From assembly GCF_003945385.1 (NCBI RefSeq), contig NZ_AP018920.1:4836001-4900000 (forward strand): 64,000 nt of DNA. The letters are read 5' to 3'. The DNA comes from Pseudonocardia autotrophica. GTDB taxonomy: Bacteria > Actinomycetota > Actinomycetes > Mycobacteriales > Pseudonocardiaceae. The notes beneath the pieces are model-generated. The model saw only the letters and a list, made by a program, of their open reading frames with translations. It ran no database searches and was not told the DNA's origin. A program made the position numbers and the translations under genes. Shown piece by piece: positions 1-8,453 of this stretch. The stretch's first letter is position 1; each line of letters starts with the position of its first letter.

Positions 1-1228
1 CCGGGTGGATCCGGACCCGTCCCCCGGCGATCGACTCCGGGTTCAGGTAGCCGAGGACGACGTTGGCGTCGGTCAGCGTGGGCCGCTCCCCGCCGTTGCC
101 GTAGGCGGCCGGGCCGGGGCGCGAGCCCGCGCTGGACGGCCCGACGTGCAGCGCCCCGGCGGCGTCGGTGCGCACGATGCTGCCGCCACCGGCGCCGATC
201 TCGGCGATGTCGATCGACGGCGCCCGCACCGGGTAGCCGGCGCCGGACCCGAGTCCGCGGGCCACGTTCATGCCGCCGCCGACCTCGTAGTCGGCCGAGA
301 CGAACGGGGACCCGTCCTCGATCAGCGAGGCCTTGGCCGTCGTGCCGCCCATGTCGAAGGCGACGACCCCGGGCAGGTCCATCGCGCGGGCCAGCGCCGC
401 CACCGCGGTCACGCCGGCCGCCGGGCCGGACTCGATGATCTCGACCGGGCGTCGGCCGACCTTCTCCGCGTCCAGCAGCCCGCCGCCGGACTGCATCACC
501 AGCAGCGGGGCGGTGACCCCGGCGGTGACCAGGTCGCGCTCGAGCACGGTCAGGTAGTCCTGGACGGTGGGGCCGACGTAGGAGTTCACCACCGCGGTGC
601 TGGTGCGCTCGAACTCCCCGGGCTCGGCGCCGAGGTCCACCGAGGCGGTCACGTAGACGCCCGGGAGCAGCCGGCCGAGCTCCGCGGCGACCCGCCGCTC
701 CTCGTCGGCACGCAGGTGCGAGTTCACCAGGCACACCGCGACGGACGCGGCGCCGGAGCCCCGGATCTCCTCGGCGACCTGCGTGATCCCCTCGGCCGAC
801 GCGGCCGGGTCGACCGTGGAGTCGGCGTGGATCCGGCCGTCGAGCTCGAACCGGCGACGCCGGGGCACCAGCGGGGCCGGCTTGGTCCAGCCGAGGTCGT
901 AGAGCGTCGGCCGGCGCAGCCGCCCGAGCTCGAGCACATCCCGGAAGCCGCCGGTGGTGACCAGCGCGGTCACCGCGCCGTCCTTCTCCAGGATCGCGTT
1001 GGTGGCGACCGTGGTGCCGTGCAGCATCTCGGTGACGTCGGCCGCGGTCACGCCGGCGGCCTGCACCGCGGTCGTGGTCGCGGTGACGACACCCTCGCCG
1101 AAGGCCGGCGGGGTCGAGAGGACCTTCATGGGGACGATCCGTCCGCCGGAGCCGAGCGCGACGACGTCGGTGAAGGTCCCTCCGACGTCGGCGCCTACCC
1201 GCCAGCCGGCGGGGGGTGGGTGGGCCAC
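1..1228 (-). CDS. hyuA: Hydantoinase/oxoprolinase subunit A (HyuA), 3' end beyond the window
   Basis: About 409 codons are visible and no stop is reached before the left edge, so the C-terminal part lies outside. The N-terminus carries the family's ATP-binding motif (GADVGGTFTDVV). Further in are HGTTVATNA, the central SGPAAGV segment and DMGGTTAK, all typical of the ATP-dependent amidohydrolase A subunit that opens hydantoins or 5-oxoproline. I chose the GTG at 1228 because GGAGG (complement of 1235-1239) sits six bases upstream; an ATG at 1255 is possible but lacks this. It diverges from the GntR gene, the probable regulator. A HyuB partner would be expected beyond the left edge. The exact substrate cannot be told. 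Confidence 0.9.
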   Translation of the reverse strand, partial: MAHPPPAGWRVGADVGGTFTDVVALGSGGRIVPMKVLSTPPAFGEGVVTATTTAVQAAGVTAADVTEMLHGTTVATNAILEKDGAVTALVTTGGFRDVLELGRLRRPTLYDLGWTKPAPLVPRRRRFELDGRIHADSTVDPAASAEGITQVAEEIRGSGAASVAVCLVNSHLRADEERRVAAELGRLLPGVYVTASVDLGAEPGEFERTSTAVVNSYVGPTVQDYLTVLERDLVTAGVTAPLLVMQSGGGLLDAEKVGRRPVEIIESGPAAGVTAVAALARAMDLPGVVAFDMGGTTAKASLIEDGSPFVSADYEVGGGMNVARGLGSGAGYPVRAPSIDIAEIGAGGGSIVRTDAAGALHVGPSSAGSRPGPAAYGNGGERPTLTDANVVLGYLNPESIAGGRVRIHP

Positions 1229-1335
1229 GAACGACCTCCGTCTGCGCGCTGCCATTGCGGATCCGGCGTCGTGATGACGGCGACGCCGGGTGAGATGCAC
1301 AGTAGGAGCGTTCTGAGATCTCAGCGAGACCCTGC

Positions 1336-1366
1336 TGACATATTGATTTCGCGGAAACATATGTCA
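1336..1366. promoter_or_regulatory. Perfect inverted repeat, probable GntR operator
   Basis: TGACATAT (1336-1343) and ATATGTCA (1359-1366) are perfect inverted arms separated by 15 bases. They lie between hyuA and the GntR gene. The right arm covers an in-frame ATG at 1361, which argues that translation starts at the later GTG (1394) and that this is a regulator binding site in the shared promoter region. Confidence 0.55.
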
Positions 1367-1393
1367 ATCGCCGTGCGCTGTTACCGTGCGACG

Positions 1394-2116
1394 GTGCGCT
1401 ACGAGCCGGATCTGCTCCGCGAACCACCCCCCGCCGACCGGCTGATGGAGACGGCGTACCGCCGGCTGAAGCGGTCGATCATCGAGCTCCGGCGCCCGCC
1501 GGGCACCCAGTTCTCCGAGCAGGCGGTCGCCCGCGAGTTCGGGCTGAGCAAGACCCCGGTCCGCGAGGCGCTCGCCCGGCTGCACCGCGACGGGCTGGTC
1601 ACCCCGCAGCCCCGCGCCGGGTACGTGGTCTCGGCCGTGACGCTCAGCGACGTCGGCGATCTGTGCGCGATGCGCTCGCTGCTGCAGTCCGAGACCGCGT
1701 CGCTGACCGCGCGGCACGGCCTCTCGGCCGCCGAGGCGGACCGGCTGCAGGAGCTGTGCGTCGACGACGAGGACGGACAGCTCGGCGGACCCCGCTTCGA
1801 GGAGCGGTTCCGGCACAACTACGAGTTCGAGTCGATCATCGCCAACGGGTGCCGCAACGCCCGGCTCGCCGCGGCCGCGGTCGACGCGCTGGACGAGATC
1901 GAGCGCGTGGTCCGGCTGGCGCTGAAGCTGGACCCGTCGATGCCACCGGGGAGGATCGACGAGCGCCGGGCCCTGGTCGACGCGATCGTCGCCCGGGAGC
2001 CGGACACCGCGCGCGCCGCGATGGCCCGGCGGACGGCGTCGGCGCAGCGGGAGATCATCGGGGCGCTGACCGCGAGTGCCGCGGTGACCAGCGCCCCGAT
2101 CGCACTCCCCCTCTGA
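1394..2116 (+). CDS. GntR-family (FadR/FCD-type) transcriptional regulator
   Basis: A 240-residue DNA-binding protein. The winged helix is clear (SEQAVAREFGLSKTPVREAL, followed by RDGLVTPQPRAGYVV). It is followed by an all-helical FCD-type ligand domain with the usual ERFRHNYEFESII helix. Such proteins are normally ligand-responsive repressors of a neighbouring catabolic gene, here most likely the divergent hyuA. The start is uncertain: GTG 1394 avoids the inverted repeat, while ATG 1361 in the same frame would add 11 residues. The stop codon abuts the stop of the convergent aminotransferase with no base between them. Confidence 0.88.
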   Translation: MRYEPDLLREPPPADRLMETAYRRLKRSIIELRRPPGTQFSEQAVAREFGLSKTPVREALARLHRDGLVTPQPRAGYVVSAVTLSDVGDLCAMRSLLQSETASLTARHGLSAAEADRLQELCVDDEDGQLGGPRFEERFRHNYEFESIIANGCRNARLAAAAVDALDEIERVVRLALKLDPSMPPGRIDERRALVDAIVAREPDTARAAMARRTASAQREIIGALTASAAVTSAPIALPL

Positions 2117-3193
2117 TCAGGCGAGTCTGCGTCCGAGCTCGACGATGCCGGCGTCCGGGCCGCCGTAGAGCAGCCGGGCGTGGCCGGCGGGGCCGCCGAA
2201 CGCGTCGCCGGCGAGCGCGACGATCCCCCGGGTCAGGAGCTCGTCCTCCAGCTGCCTGCCCGTACCGATCCGGGACAGGTCGGCGAGGGCGAAGATGCCC
2301 GCCGTCGGTGGCACGACCGGCACGTCCGCCGTCCGCAACGTCTCGACCAGCAGGTCCCGCTTGCCGCGGAACAGGCCGAACACCGCGTCGAGCCACTCCT
2401 GCGGGCCGGTGACCGCCGCCTCGGCGGCCGCCTGCGGGATGTCCCCGACGTTGATCGCGTCCCACTCGAACGCGGTGTGCACGCGGTCCAGCAGCGGCGC
2501 GGGGGCGTGCACGTAGCCGACCCGCCAGTGGCTGAACGCGTAGTTCTTGCTCAGGCTCGTCACCGTCACCAGGTCCGGGTGTCGGTCGCGCAGCGACTGG
2601 AGCGGGACGTAGCCGGGTCCGTCGTGGACGTAGCGCTCGTAGGACTCGTCGGAGAGCACGACGAGCCCGTGCCGCGCCGCGAGGTCGACGAGCTCGGCGA
2701 GCCGGCCACGGGTGGGGGTGTGGCCGGTCGGGTTGTTCGGGTTGCAGAGCAGCAGCGCGCGGGTGGCGGGGGTGATCGCGGCCGCCAGCGCCGCCGGGTC
2801 GGCCGCCCAGCCGTCGTCGGCACGGGCCGGGACGTGCACCGGGTGCGCGCCGGCCATCCGGACCATGCCGTCGAAGAAGTAGGTCGGGGTCGGGACCAGC
2901 ACCTCGTCGCCGGGGGCGAGCAGCGCGCGCAGCGCCACGCTCATGCCGTGCTGGGCGCCGTGGGTGATCAGCAGCTCGCGTTCCGGGTCGTCCGCGCCGA
3001 TGCGCGCGGCGAGCGCCGCGCGCAGGGTGGGCGATCCCCGGCTGAGCCGCGGGAACGGCGTGCCCGCGACGGCCCGGACCGCCTCGACGACGTGCTCGGG
3101 CATCGGTAGGACCGGGACGCCGCCGAGAACGACCGGATCGGGGCGGGACGCTCCGCGCTCGGACAGGGCGAGAGCAGGAAGACGGTCGAGCAT
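2117..3193 (-). CDS. PLP-dependent aminotransferase, class I/II
   Basis: A 358-residue fold-type I aminotransferase. Visible motifs are CNPNNPTG (cofactor and substrate carboxylate site), SDESYERY (the Asp/Tyr pair at the pyridine ring) and SLSKNYAFSHWRVGY, whose Lys forms the Schiff base with PLP. The start at 3193 is set by AGGAG five bases upstream; an upstream in-frame ATG at 3217 has no comparable site. It probably exchanges an amino group between an amino acid and a 2-oxo acid in the cytosol; the substrate is not evident. It lies downstream of the FAD monooxygenase relic on the same strand with a 254-bp gap, so it probably has its own promoter. Confidence 0.85.
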   Translation of the reverse strand: MLDRLPALALSERGASRPDPVVLGGVPVLPMPEHVVEAVRAVAGTPFPRLSRGSPTLRAALAARIGADDPERELLITHGAQHGMSVALRALLAPGDEVLVPTPTYFFDGMVRMAGAHPVHVPARADDGWAADPAALAAAITPATRALLLCNPNNPTGHTPTRGRLAELVDLAARHGLVVLSDESYERYVHDGPGYVPLQSLRDRHPDLVTVTSLSKNYAFSHWRVGYVHAPAPLLDRVHTAFEWDAINVGDIPQAAAEAAVTGPQEWLDAVFGLFRGKRDLLVETLRTADVPVVPPTAGIFALADLSRIGTGRQLEDELLTRGIVALAGDAFGGPAGHARLLYGGPDAGIVELGRRLA

Positions 3194-3447
3194 CTGAGCT
3201 CCTGATGACGGCACCACCGAGACGGGTGCGAAACGGTCCCGGGCTGCACGCGTGGGACGCGAGACGAGGCCCGGACGGGGTCGTACTCACCGGGGAGCGG
3301 TGTCATCAGGCCGCTCCGGTGTCGTCGAACCCTACCCATGGTTCCGTTGGCTCCGCGAGCCCCGTGCCGCGCGCCCGGGGAGCGGATCCCGGTTCGACCG
3401 GCCGGCACCGGCCTCGACGAGGCCTCCCGCCCGATCCCGGCGTGCGG

Positions 3448-4653
3448 CTACGACGCGTCGTCCTGCCTCATCGGACCGGATCCGCCGGGCCCCGGGGACG
3501 GCGGTCGCCATGCGGCAGTGCGGGCCAGACTCCTCGCCGAGACCGTGCTCGGGGTGAGCGCGACGAGTGTGTCACGCAGTGTCGTGAGGATCGGGTTCTC
3601 GGCTTGGGCCAGACGACCGATCCGCTGGGAGAGCGCCGAGATCCGCTCGGCGCGGGGTCGCCGAGCGGCGTCGTAGCGGGCCAGCGCCCGGCTGACGGGA
3701 CCATCTCCGGCGAGTTCGGAAGCGAGGACGACGGCGTCCTCCAGGGCGAGGCCCCCACCTTGCCCGAGGTTGGGGGTGACGGCGTGCGCGGCGTCGCCGA
3801 GGAGTGCGACGCGCCCGAGGGTGAACTCCGCCAGCGGCCGGGGATGGGAGTAGATGTCGTGCCGCAGTACGGCCTCGGGATCGGTGCTGCGCACGATCTC
3901 ACCGATCGGCGGATGCCAGGACCCGAAACGACGGAGGACCTCGGCCCTCTCGTCGGCATGCCGCCCCCCGGGCCGCTCGTTGGCGGTGGCGAACCAGTAC
4001 ACCCGCCCGTCGGGGAGCTGCGTCAATCCGAACACGGCGCCACGCCCCCAGGACTCCGACTGGCGCGGCAGCGCACAGCGGTCGCCGGTCACCCCGCGCC
4101 ATGCGGTGAAGCCTGCGTAGGCCGGTGCACCGGCGCGGGGCAGGATCGCGGCTCGAACCCGGCTCCGGACACCGTCGGCGACCACCACCAGCGCGGCGGT
4201 GAGGCGCTGCTGCCCGGCGTGTTCCGTGCGATGGATGACGGTCGCGGACGAGTCGGTCTGCTCGACGTCGACGACCGTGGCACCGGTCCGGACGGCGCCC
4301 CGGGGCAGCGCTGCGAGCAGGCAGGAGTGCAACTCGGCGCGGTGCAGGATCAGCACGCCGAGGTCGTTGTCGGTGTGCAGGCGTTCGCCCGAGGACCGGG
4401 AGAGCCAGCGGCCGGTGCCGGTGCGTATCCCGCCCTGCCCGGTCAGGGGTCCGTGCGCGCGGATCGTGTCTCCGACACCGAGCAGATCCAGGGCGCGGAG
4501 CCCGTTCGACCACAGCGATATCCCCGCGCCCGCGCCCCTGGTGTCGGCGTCCCGTTCGAGGACCGTGACGTCCCAGCCGGCCGCCCGTAGCCCGACCGCA
4601 GCGGCCAGCCCTCCGATGCCGGCTCCGACGCCCGACGACCGGCGGTCCCTCAC
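3448..4653 (-). pseudogene. FAD-dependent monooxygenase with damaged N-terminus
   Basis: The body is a p-hydroxybenzoate-hydroxylase-type flavoprotein: GVGAGIGGLAAAVGL dinucleotide motif, ADGVRSRVR (DG motif) and LLGDAAHAVTPNLGQGG (second FAD motif). It lacks the hydrophobic first beta strand that should precede the glycine motif; the residues there are MRDRRSS instead. That stretch is simply the antisense of an AraC-like coding tail (4637-4762 on the other strand), so the native start and promoter appear to have been lost in a deletion or rearrangement near 4635. The remaining ORF of 401 codons is open from a GTG at 4653 but has no convincing ribosome site. I infer a relic; a functional protein with an odd start cannot be excluded. 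Confidence 0.6.
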
Positions 4654-4762
4654 CCGGCTCGCGACCGACCTCGGGTTCGCCGGCCTGCCCCATCTCGACA
4701 GATCGTTCCGGCGTGAGTTCGGGCAGCGGCCGAGTGACGTCCGCGATCACCACGACCGATGA
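4637..4762 (+). pseudogene. C-terminal fragment of an AraC-family regulator
   Basis: About 40 codons ending at TGA 4760-4762 read SLTRLATDLGFAGLPHLDRS followed by FRREFGQRPSDVR. This matches the second helix-turn-helix and final helix of AraC/XylS proteins (usually ..ADxGFxxxSHFxRxFRRxxGxxPSxYR). Nothing AraC-like precedes it: upstream in this frame the sequence is the antisense of the FAD monooxygenase. It is therefore an orphan gene tail joined head-on to the truncated oxidoreductase. Confidence 0.55.
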
Positions 4763-4861
4763 CCGGCTCGGCCATCACGTCTCGGGAGAACCGGCGGCCG
4801 GCACGGCGTCACCATCGGTTCCGGGGAGGACCTGTCGGGCCGCAGCGCCAGGCCGGGGGCG

Positions 4862-5878
4862 TCACCTCATCGAACCGACCAGCGGCGGCACCGCCGCGTG
4901 GAACGCGGTGCGGTCCTGAAATCCCGCGACCGCCCGCAGCAGGGTCGCCTCGGCGAACGGCTTGCCGATCAGCTGCATACCCACCGGGAGGCCCGCCTCG
5001 TCGAATCCGCAAGGCACGCTGATCGCCGGCAGGCCGGTGAGTGAGGGCAGGCCGGTGAACTGCATGATCGCCGAGAGCATGTCCTCCGGGACCCCGGCGT
5101 CGATCTCGACGGTCACCTCACCGAGTGGAGTGGCGGTGAAGGGCAGGGTCGGACACACCAGGACGTCCACCCGCGACAGTGCAGCGAGTGTCTGCCGGCG
5201 CAGCAGCGCGCGGTAGCGCTGGGCCTGCAGGTACTGGGTGGCGAGCAACATCTCGCCGGCTTCGAGGAGCAGCCGGACGTCGTCGCCGTAGTCGTCGGGG
5301 CGCTCGCGCAGCCAGCGCTGGTGGTACGTGCTCGGCTCGGCGGCCTCGACCGTGAGCTGGGCGGAGATGTTGCCCTCGATGTCGGCGATCGAGACCTCGG
5401 TGGCCCGCGCCCCGGCGGCCTCGAGGGTCTGCAGGGCCGCCCGGACCCCCTTCTCCACCGACGGCTGCACGTGGTGCAACGAGTAGCCCTCGATGACCCC
5501 GATCCGCAGGCCGTCGACGCCCCCGGACAGGTCCCCGCCGTAGTCCTCGCCCGCCCGGTCGACCGAGCCCGCGTCGGCGGGGTCGAAGCCGGCGAGCGCG
5601 GTGAACATCGCGGCGCAGTCGATCGCGGTCCGGGCCATCGGGCCGACCGTGTCCATGCTCCAGGCGAGCGGGATCACGCCCGCGTTGCTGACCCGTCCGA
5701 TCGTCGGGCGCAGCCCGGTGACACCGTTGAGCGCCGAAGGCAGGCGGATCGACCCGCCGGTGTCGGTGCCGAGTGCCCCGAAGCAGGACCGGGTGGCCAC
5801 GGCGACCCCCGAGCCCCCGCTGGAGCCGCCGGGCATCCTGGTGGTGTCCCAGGGATTGGTGACGGATCCGTGGTCGTC
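4862..5878 (-). pseudogene. Amidase signature enzyme lacking its N-terminal third
   Basis: From about 5875 down to the TGA at 4862 the sequence is a good amidase: VTNPWDTTRMPGGSSGGSG holds the cis-Ser of the catalytic triad, and GALGTDTGGSIRLPS holds the nucleophilic Ser and oxyanion loop. FTGLPSLTGLPAISVPCGF and GLPVGMQLIGKPF close the C-terminus. The region upstream should supply roughly 130 residues including the catalytic Lys. Instead it is non-homologous, proline/arginine-rich low-complexity reading with no amidase character in any frame. Without the Lys the protein cannot use the family's Ser-cisSer-Lys mechanism, so I call it a relic. The breakpoint lies between 5870 and 5890. Confidence 0.72.
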
Positions 5879-6621
5879 GCCGGGATCGGCCGGCTGTTCC
5901 TGCTCCCGCTCAGCGAACCTCGGCTTGCCGATCGTGCCGTCAAGGGGGTGAACCGGCGCACGTGCGGCGGTCGACGACGGGTGCCGTGGCCGGTCGGCCG
6001 GCGGTTCGTGGCTGCCCGGCTGCTGCTCGGTCACTGCCCGGCAAGGTGTGGCCCGGACCTGCTGCGTCACGGGTCCGGGCCCGATCGGTGACCTGCGCCG
6101 GCGTCGGAGATCGAGCGCTGGTTCGGTCGGCGATCCGCGCCGGTGTCGGCGCCGTTGCCGGCCGACGAGTGACCCGGGTGTTACCCGGGGCTGCGAGCTC
6201 GCAGGTGAGTGACTCTGGTGTGACTCAGGGGGTGTGCATGGCAGGGGTGACTCAGGTGTTGCCCGCGGGGCAGTGGCGTCCGACAGAGTGGCGTGCGACC
6301 GGGCCGGTGACCGGGGGCTGGGCCGGGGCGCGACCGGCAAGCGACCAACTCGGGTATGCCCCGGGGGCGCGAATCCGTGGCCGGTGGCTCGGAATTGGCT
6401 CCGGGGGCGCGAACCCGCAGGTGTGGTCGCTCCCCGCCACCACAGGCCGGTAGGCGCGGCGGTCGGGCGGACCGGCCGGTCGGGCGTACCGGGTCGGGCG
6501 GTCGGGCGGTCGGGTCTGGGCGTCGAGCCTCGGGCATCCGGTGGTGCGCGGTGCCGGTTCGTGTCCTGTATGGAATTACCTGGAATTCGTTCTAGAGAGC
6601 GGCACACAATCCCTAGTAGAC
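5879..6621. other. Repeat-rich non-coding stretch upstream of the DUF222/HNH gene
   Basis: No gene is supported here on either strand. It contains three GTGACTC words (6209, 6220, 6247), a 20-bp direct repeat of the form CCGGGGGCGCGAAYCCGYRG at 6361-6380 and 6401-6420, and a run of GGTCGGGCG-type repeats at about 6459-6525. AT-richer promoter-like sequence begins only after about 6560. Confidence 0.6.
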
Positions 6622-6637
6622 TCGAACACATGTTCGA
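6622..6637 (+). promoter_or_regulatory. LexA SOS box overlapping the start codon
   Basis: TCGAACACATGTTCGA is a perfect match to the actinobacterial LexA site TCGAAC-N4-GTTCGA. The ATG of the DUF222/HNH gene (6630-6632) lies inside it, so LexA bound here would block transcription or initiation. Induction after DNA damage is the direct prediction. Confidence 0.8.
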
Positions 6638-8453
6638 CATCGATGGTGGGTTGCTCAGCCCGGAGGCGGTCGCGGCCGATCCGTGCCCGCACGGCATGAC
6701 CCGCGAGCTGTGCGGGCTGCTGTGCGGGGATGACGATCCGGCCGTCACGGTGGATCCGGATCGGCCGGTGGGTTTCGCGTTGGCGTTGGACTGTCAGCTC
6801 GCCGGGGACAGCCCCGAACTGCTCGACGATGCCCAGCTGCTCGATGTGGTCGAGGGTGCCGAGCGGATGGAACGCTGGGCCTCGGCGCTGCGTACCCGGA
6901 TGCTGGCTGTGTTCGCCGACCGGCACCCACCGGGCAGCAGCGCGCCGCCACCGGGCGCGGATTCGGGTGCGGCGGCGCCGGTGGGGCGGTGGTTACCCGA
7001 CCAGGTCGCACTCACGTTGCGGGTGTCGTTGGAGGAGGCCCGCTGCATGCTCGCGGGCGCGGTCAGGTTCGCGCATGTGCTTCCGGCGACCCTGGCGGAG
7101 TGGGAGGCGGGCCGGATCGACGAGCGCAAGGCCGACGCGATCGCACACGCCACGAGCGTCCTGACCGATGAGGTGGCGCGGGAGGTCGAGGCACGAGTGT
7201 TGCCCGGCGCGGCTGCCGCGCCCCGCCGGTTGTTGCAGGATCGGTTGCGTCGCACCGTGGCGCGGGTGGACCCGCAGGGTGCGGCGCGGCGGCACGAGCG
7301 GGCCAAGGCTGATCGGCGGATGTCGATCAGCCGGTCCGATGACGGGATGGCCTCGTTGTGGCTCTCCGCCGCCGCCGAGCAGACCGAGGCGTCGTGGCGG
7401 TCGGTGGACCGGCTGGCCAGATCCCTGGGCGCCGACGACCCGCGCACGCTGGAGCAGCGGCGGGTCGACCTGGCCCACCAACTCTTGCAGGGCACGGTGT
7501 CGATCACCGATCTGGCCGCGGTCCGAGAGGCCGTCTGCCAGGTCCTCGCCGCCGGAGCAGACGCCACAGTCGGTGCGGGCACGACAGCCGGTGCAGCCGG
7601 CGGAGACGGTGCAGCCGGTGTAGGTGCTGGAGGCGGTGCAGGTGCTGGAGGTGGCGCAGCCCGGCCGGCCGGTGCCGGACCGGTTGACGGTGCCACAACC
7701 AGCTGGGCTCGCGGGGCCATCGGATCCCGTGGGGTTAACGGATCCTGTGGGGCCACCGGGGGAACCCGGGAAGCCGGCGTCGCCGATACTGCCGCGTCGG
7801 CGGGTCTGTCGCCCGAGGCGCTGGCCGAGGTGGTCGCTCAGGTGTTGGCGGCCAGGGCGGATCCGGTGGCGGCAATCGGGCGCAAGCCGCTGATCCAGGT
7901 CGTCGTCTCGCTCGACACGCTGCTCGGCGATGACCGCCCGGCCGAACTGGTCGGACACGGACCGATCCCGGCAACCACAGCCCGGGCACTGGCCGCCGGC
8001 GGCGTATGGGCCCGACTGGTCGTGGACCCGCTCTCGGGAGAGGTCCGCGATCGTGGACGCAGCACCTACGCCCCACCCGACGATCTGGCCGATCTGGTGC
8101 GGGCCCGCGATGGAATCTGTCGTGGTCCGTTGTGCAGCAGACCGATCCGCGATCTCGACCACCTCGTCCCCTGGGCCGACGGTGGTATGACCGACGCGGC
8201 GAACCTGCACGGTCTGTGCCTGCACCACCACAAACTCAAAGACGCACCCGGCTGGCAGGTCGTCGCCGGAGAGGACGGGTCGCTCACCTGGATCAGCCCG
8301 TGCGGGCGCCGGGAGACGACCCGGCCGCACGACTACCGGCCCCATCTCACGAACCCGGACACCGCACCGCCCCCCGAGGCCCCGGAGGCTGCGACCGCTG
8401 ATCGAGGTGCTGCGACCGCTGATCGACGTGACGACGATGCCCCACCGTTCTGA
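6630..8453 (+). CDS. DUF222 / HNH endonuclease-domain protein (13E12 repeat family)
   Basis: A 607-residue protein. The N-terminal part, about residues 40-300, is the helical DUF222 region (VALTLRVSLEEARCMLAGA, then EAGRIDERKADAIAH). The C-terminal HNH module reads CRGPLCSRP, then DLDHLVPWADGG and NLHGLCLHHHKLK. It thus has the zinc/His nuclease core and probably cuts DNA. Between the two lies an approximately 80-residue Gly/Ala-rich insert (about residues 310-390) encoded by short GGTGCAGCC-type repeats. Members of this family occur in many copies in actinobacteria, and I recall several in Mycobacterium being LexA-regulated; a perfect SOS box covers this start codon. The cellular role is unknown; mobility or DNA-damage-linked activity is inference. 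Confidence 0.88.
   Translation: MFDIDGGLLSPEAVAADPCPHGMTRELCGLLCGDDDPAVTVDPDRPVGFALALDCQLAGDSPELLDDAQLLDVVEGAERMERWASALRTRMLAVFADRHPPGSSAPPPGADSGAAAPVGRWLPDQVALTLRVSLEEARCMLAGAVRFAHVLPATLAEWEAGRIDERKADAIAHATSVLTDEVAREVEARVLPGAAAAPRRLLQDRLRRTVARVDPQGAARRHERAKADRRMSISRSDDGMASLWLSAAAEQTEASWRSVDRLARSLGADDPRTLEQRRVDLAHQLLQGTVSITDLAAVREAVCQVLAAGADATVGAGTTAGAAGGDGAAGVGAGGGAGAGGGAARPAGAGPVDGATTSWARGAIGSRGVNGSCGATGGTREAGVADTAASAGLSPEALAEVVAQVLAARADPVAAIGRKPLIQVVVSLDTLLGDDRPAELVGHGPIPATTARALAAGGVWARLVVDPLSGEVRDRGRSTYAPPDDLADLVRARDGICRGPLCSRPIRDLDHLVPWADGGMTDAANLHGLCLHHHKLKDAPGWQVVAGEDGSLTWISPCGRRETTRPHDYRPHLTNPDTAPPPEAPEAATADRGAATADRRDDDAPPF

Noticed and set aside
5..1360. Long plus-strand open frame before the GntR gene
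   Set aside because: It is the antisense of hyuA, with Arg/Gly/Pro-rich composition and no domain; only the part after about 1361 is the regulator.
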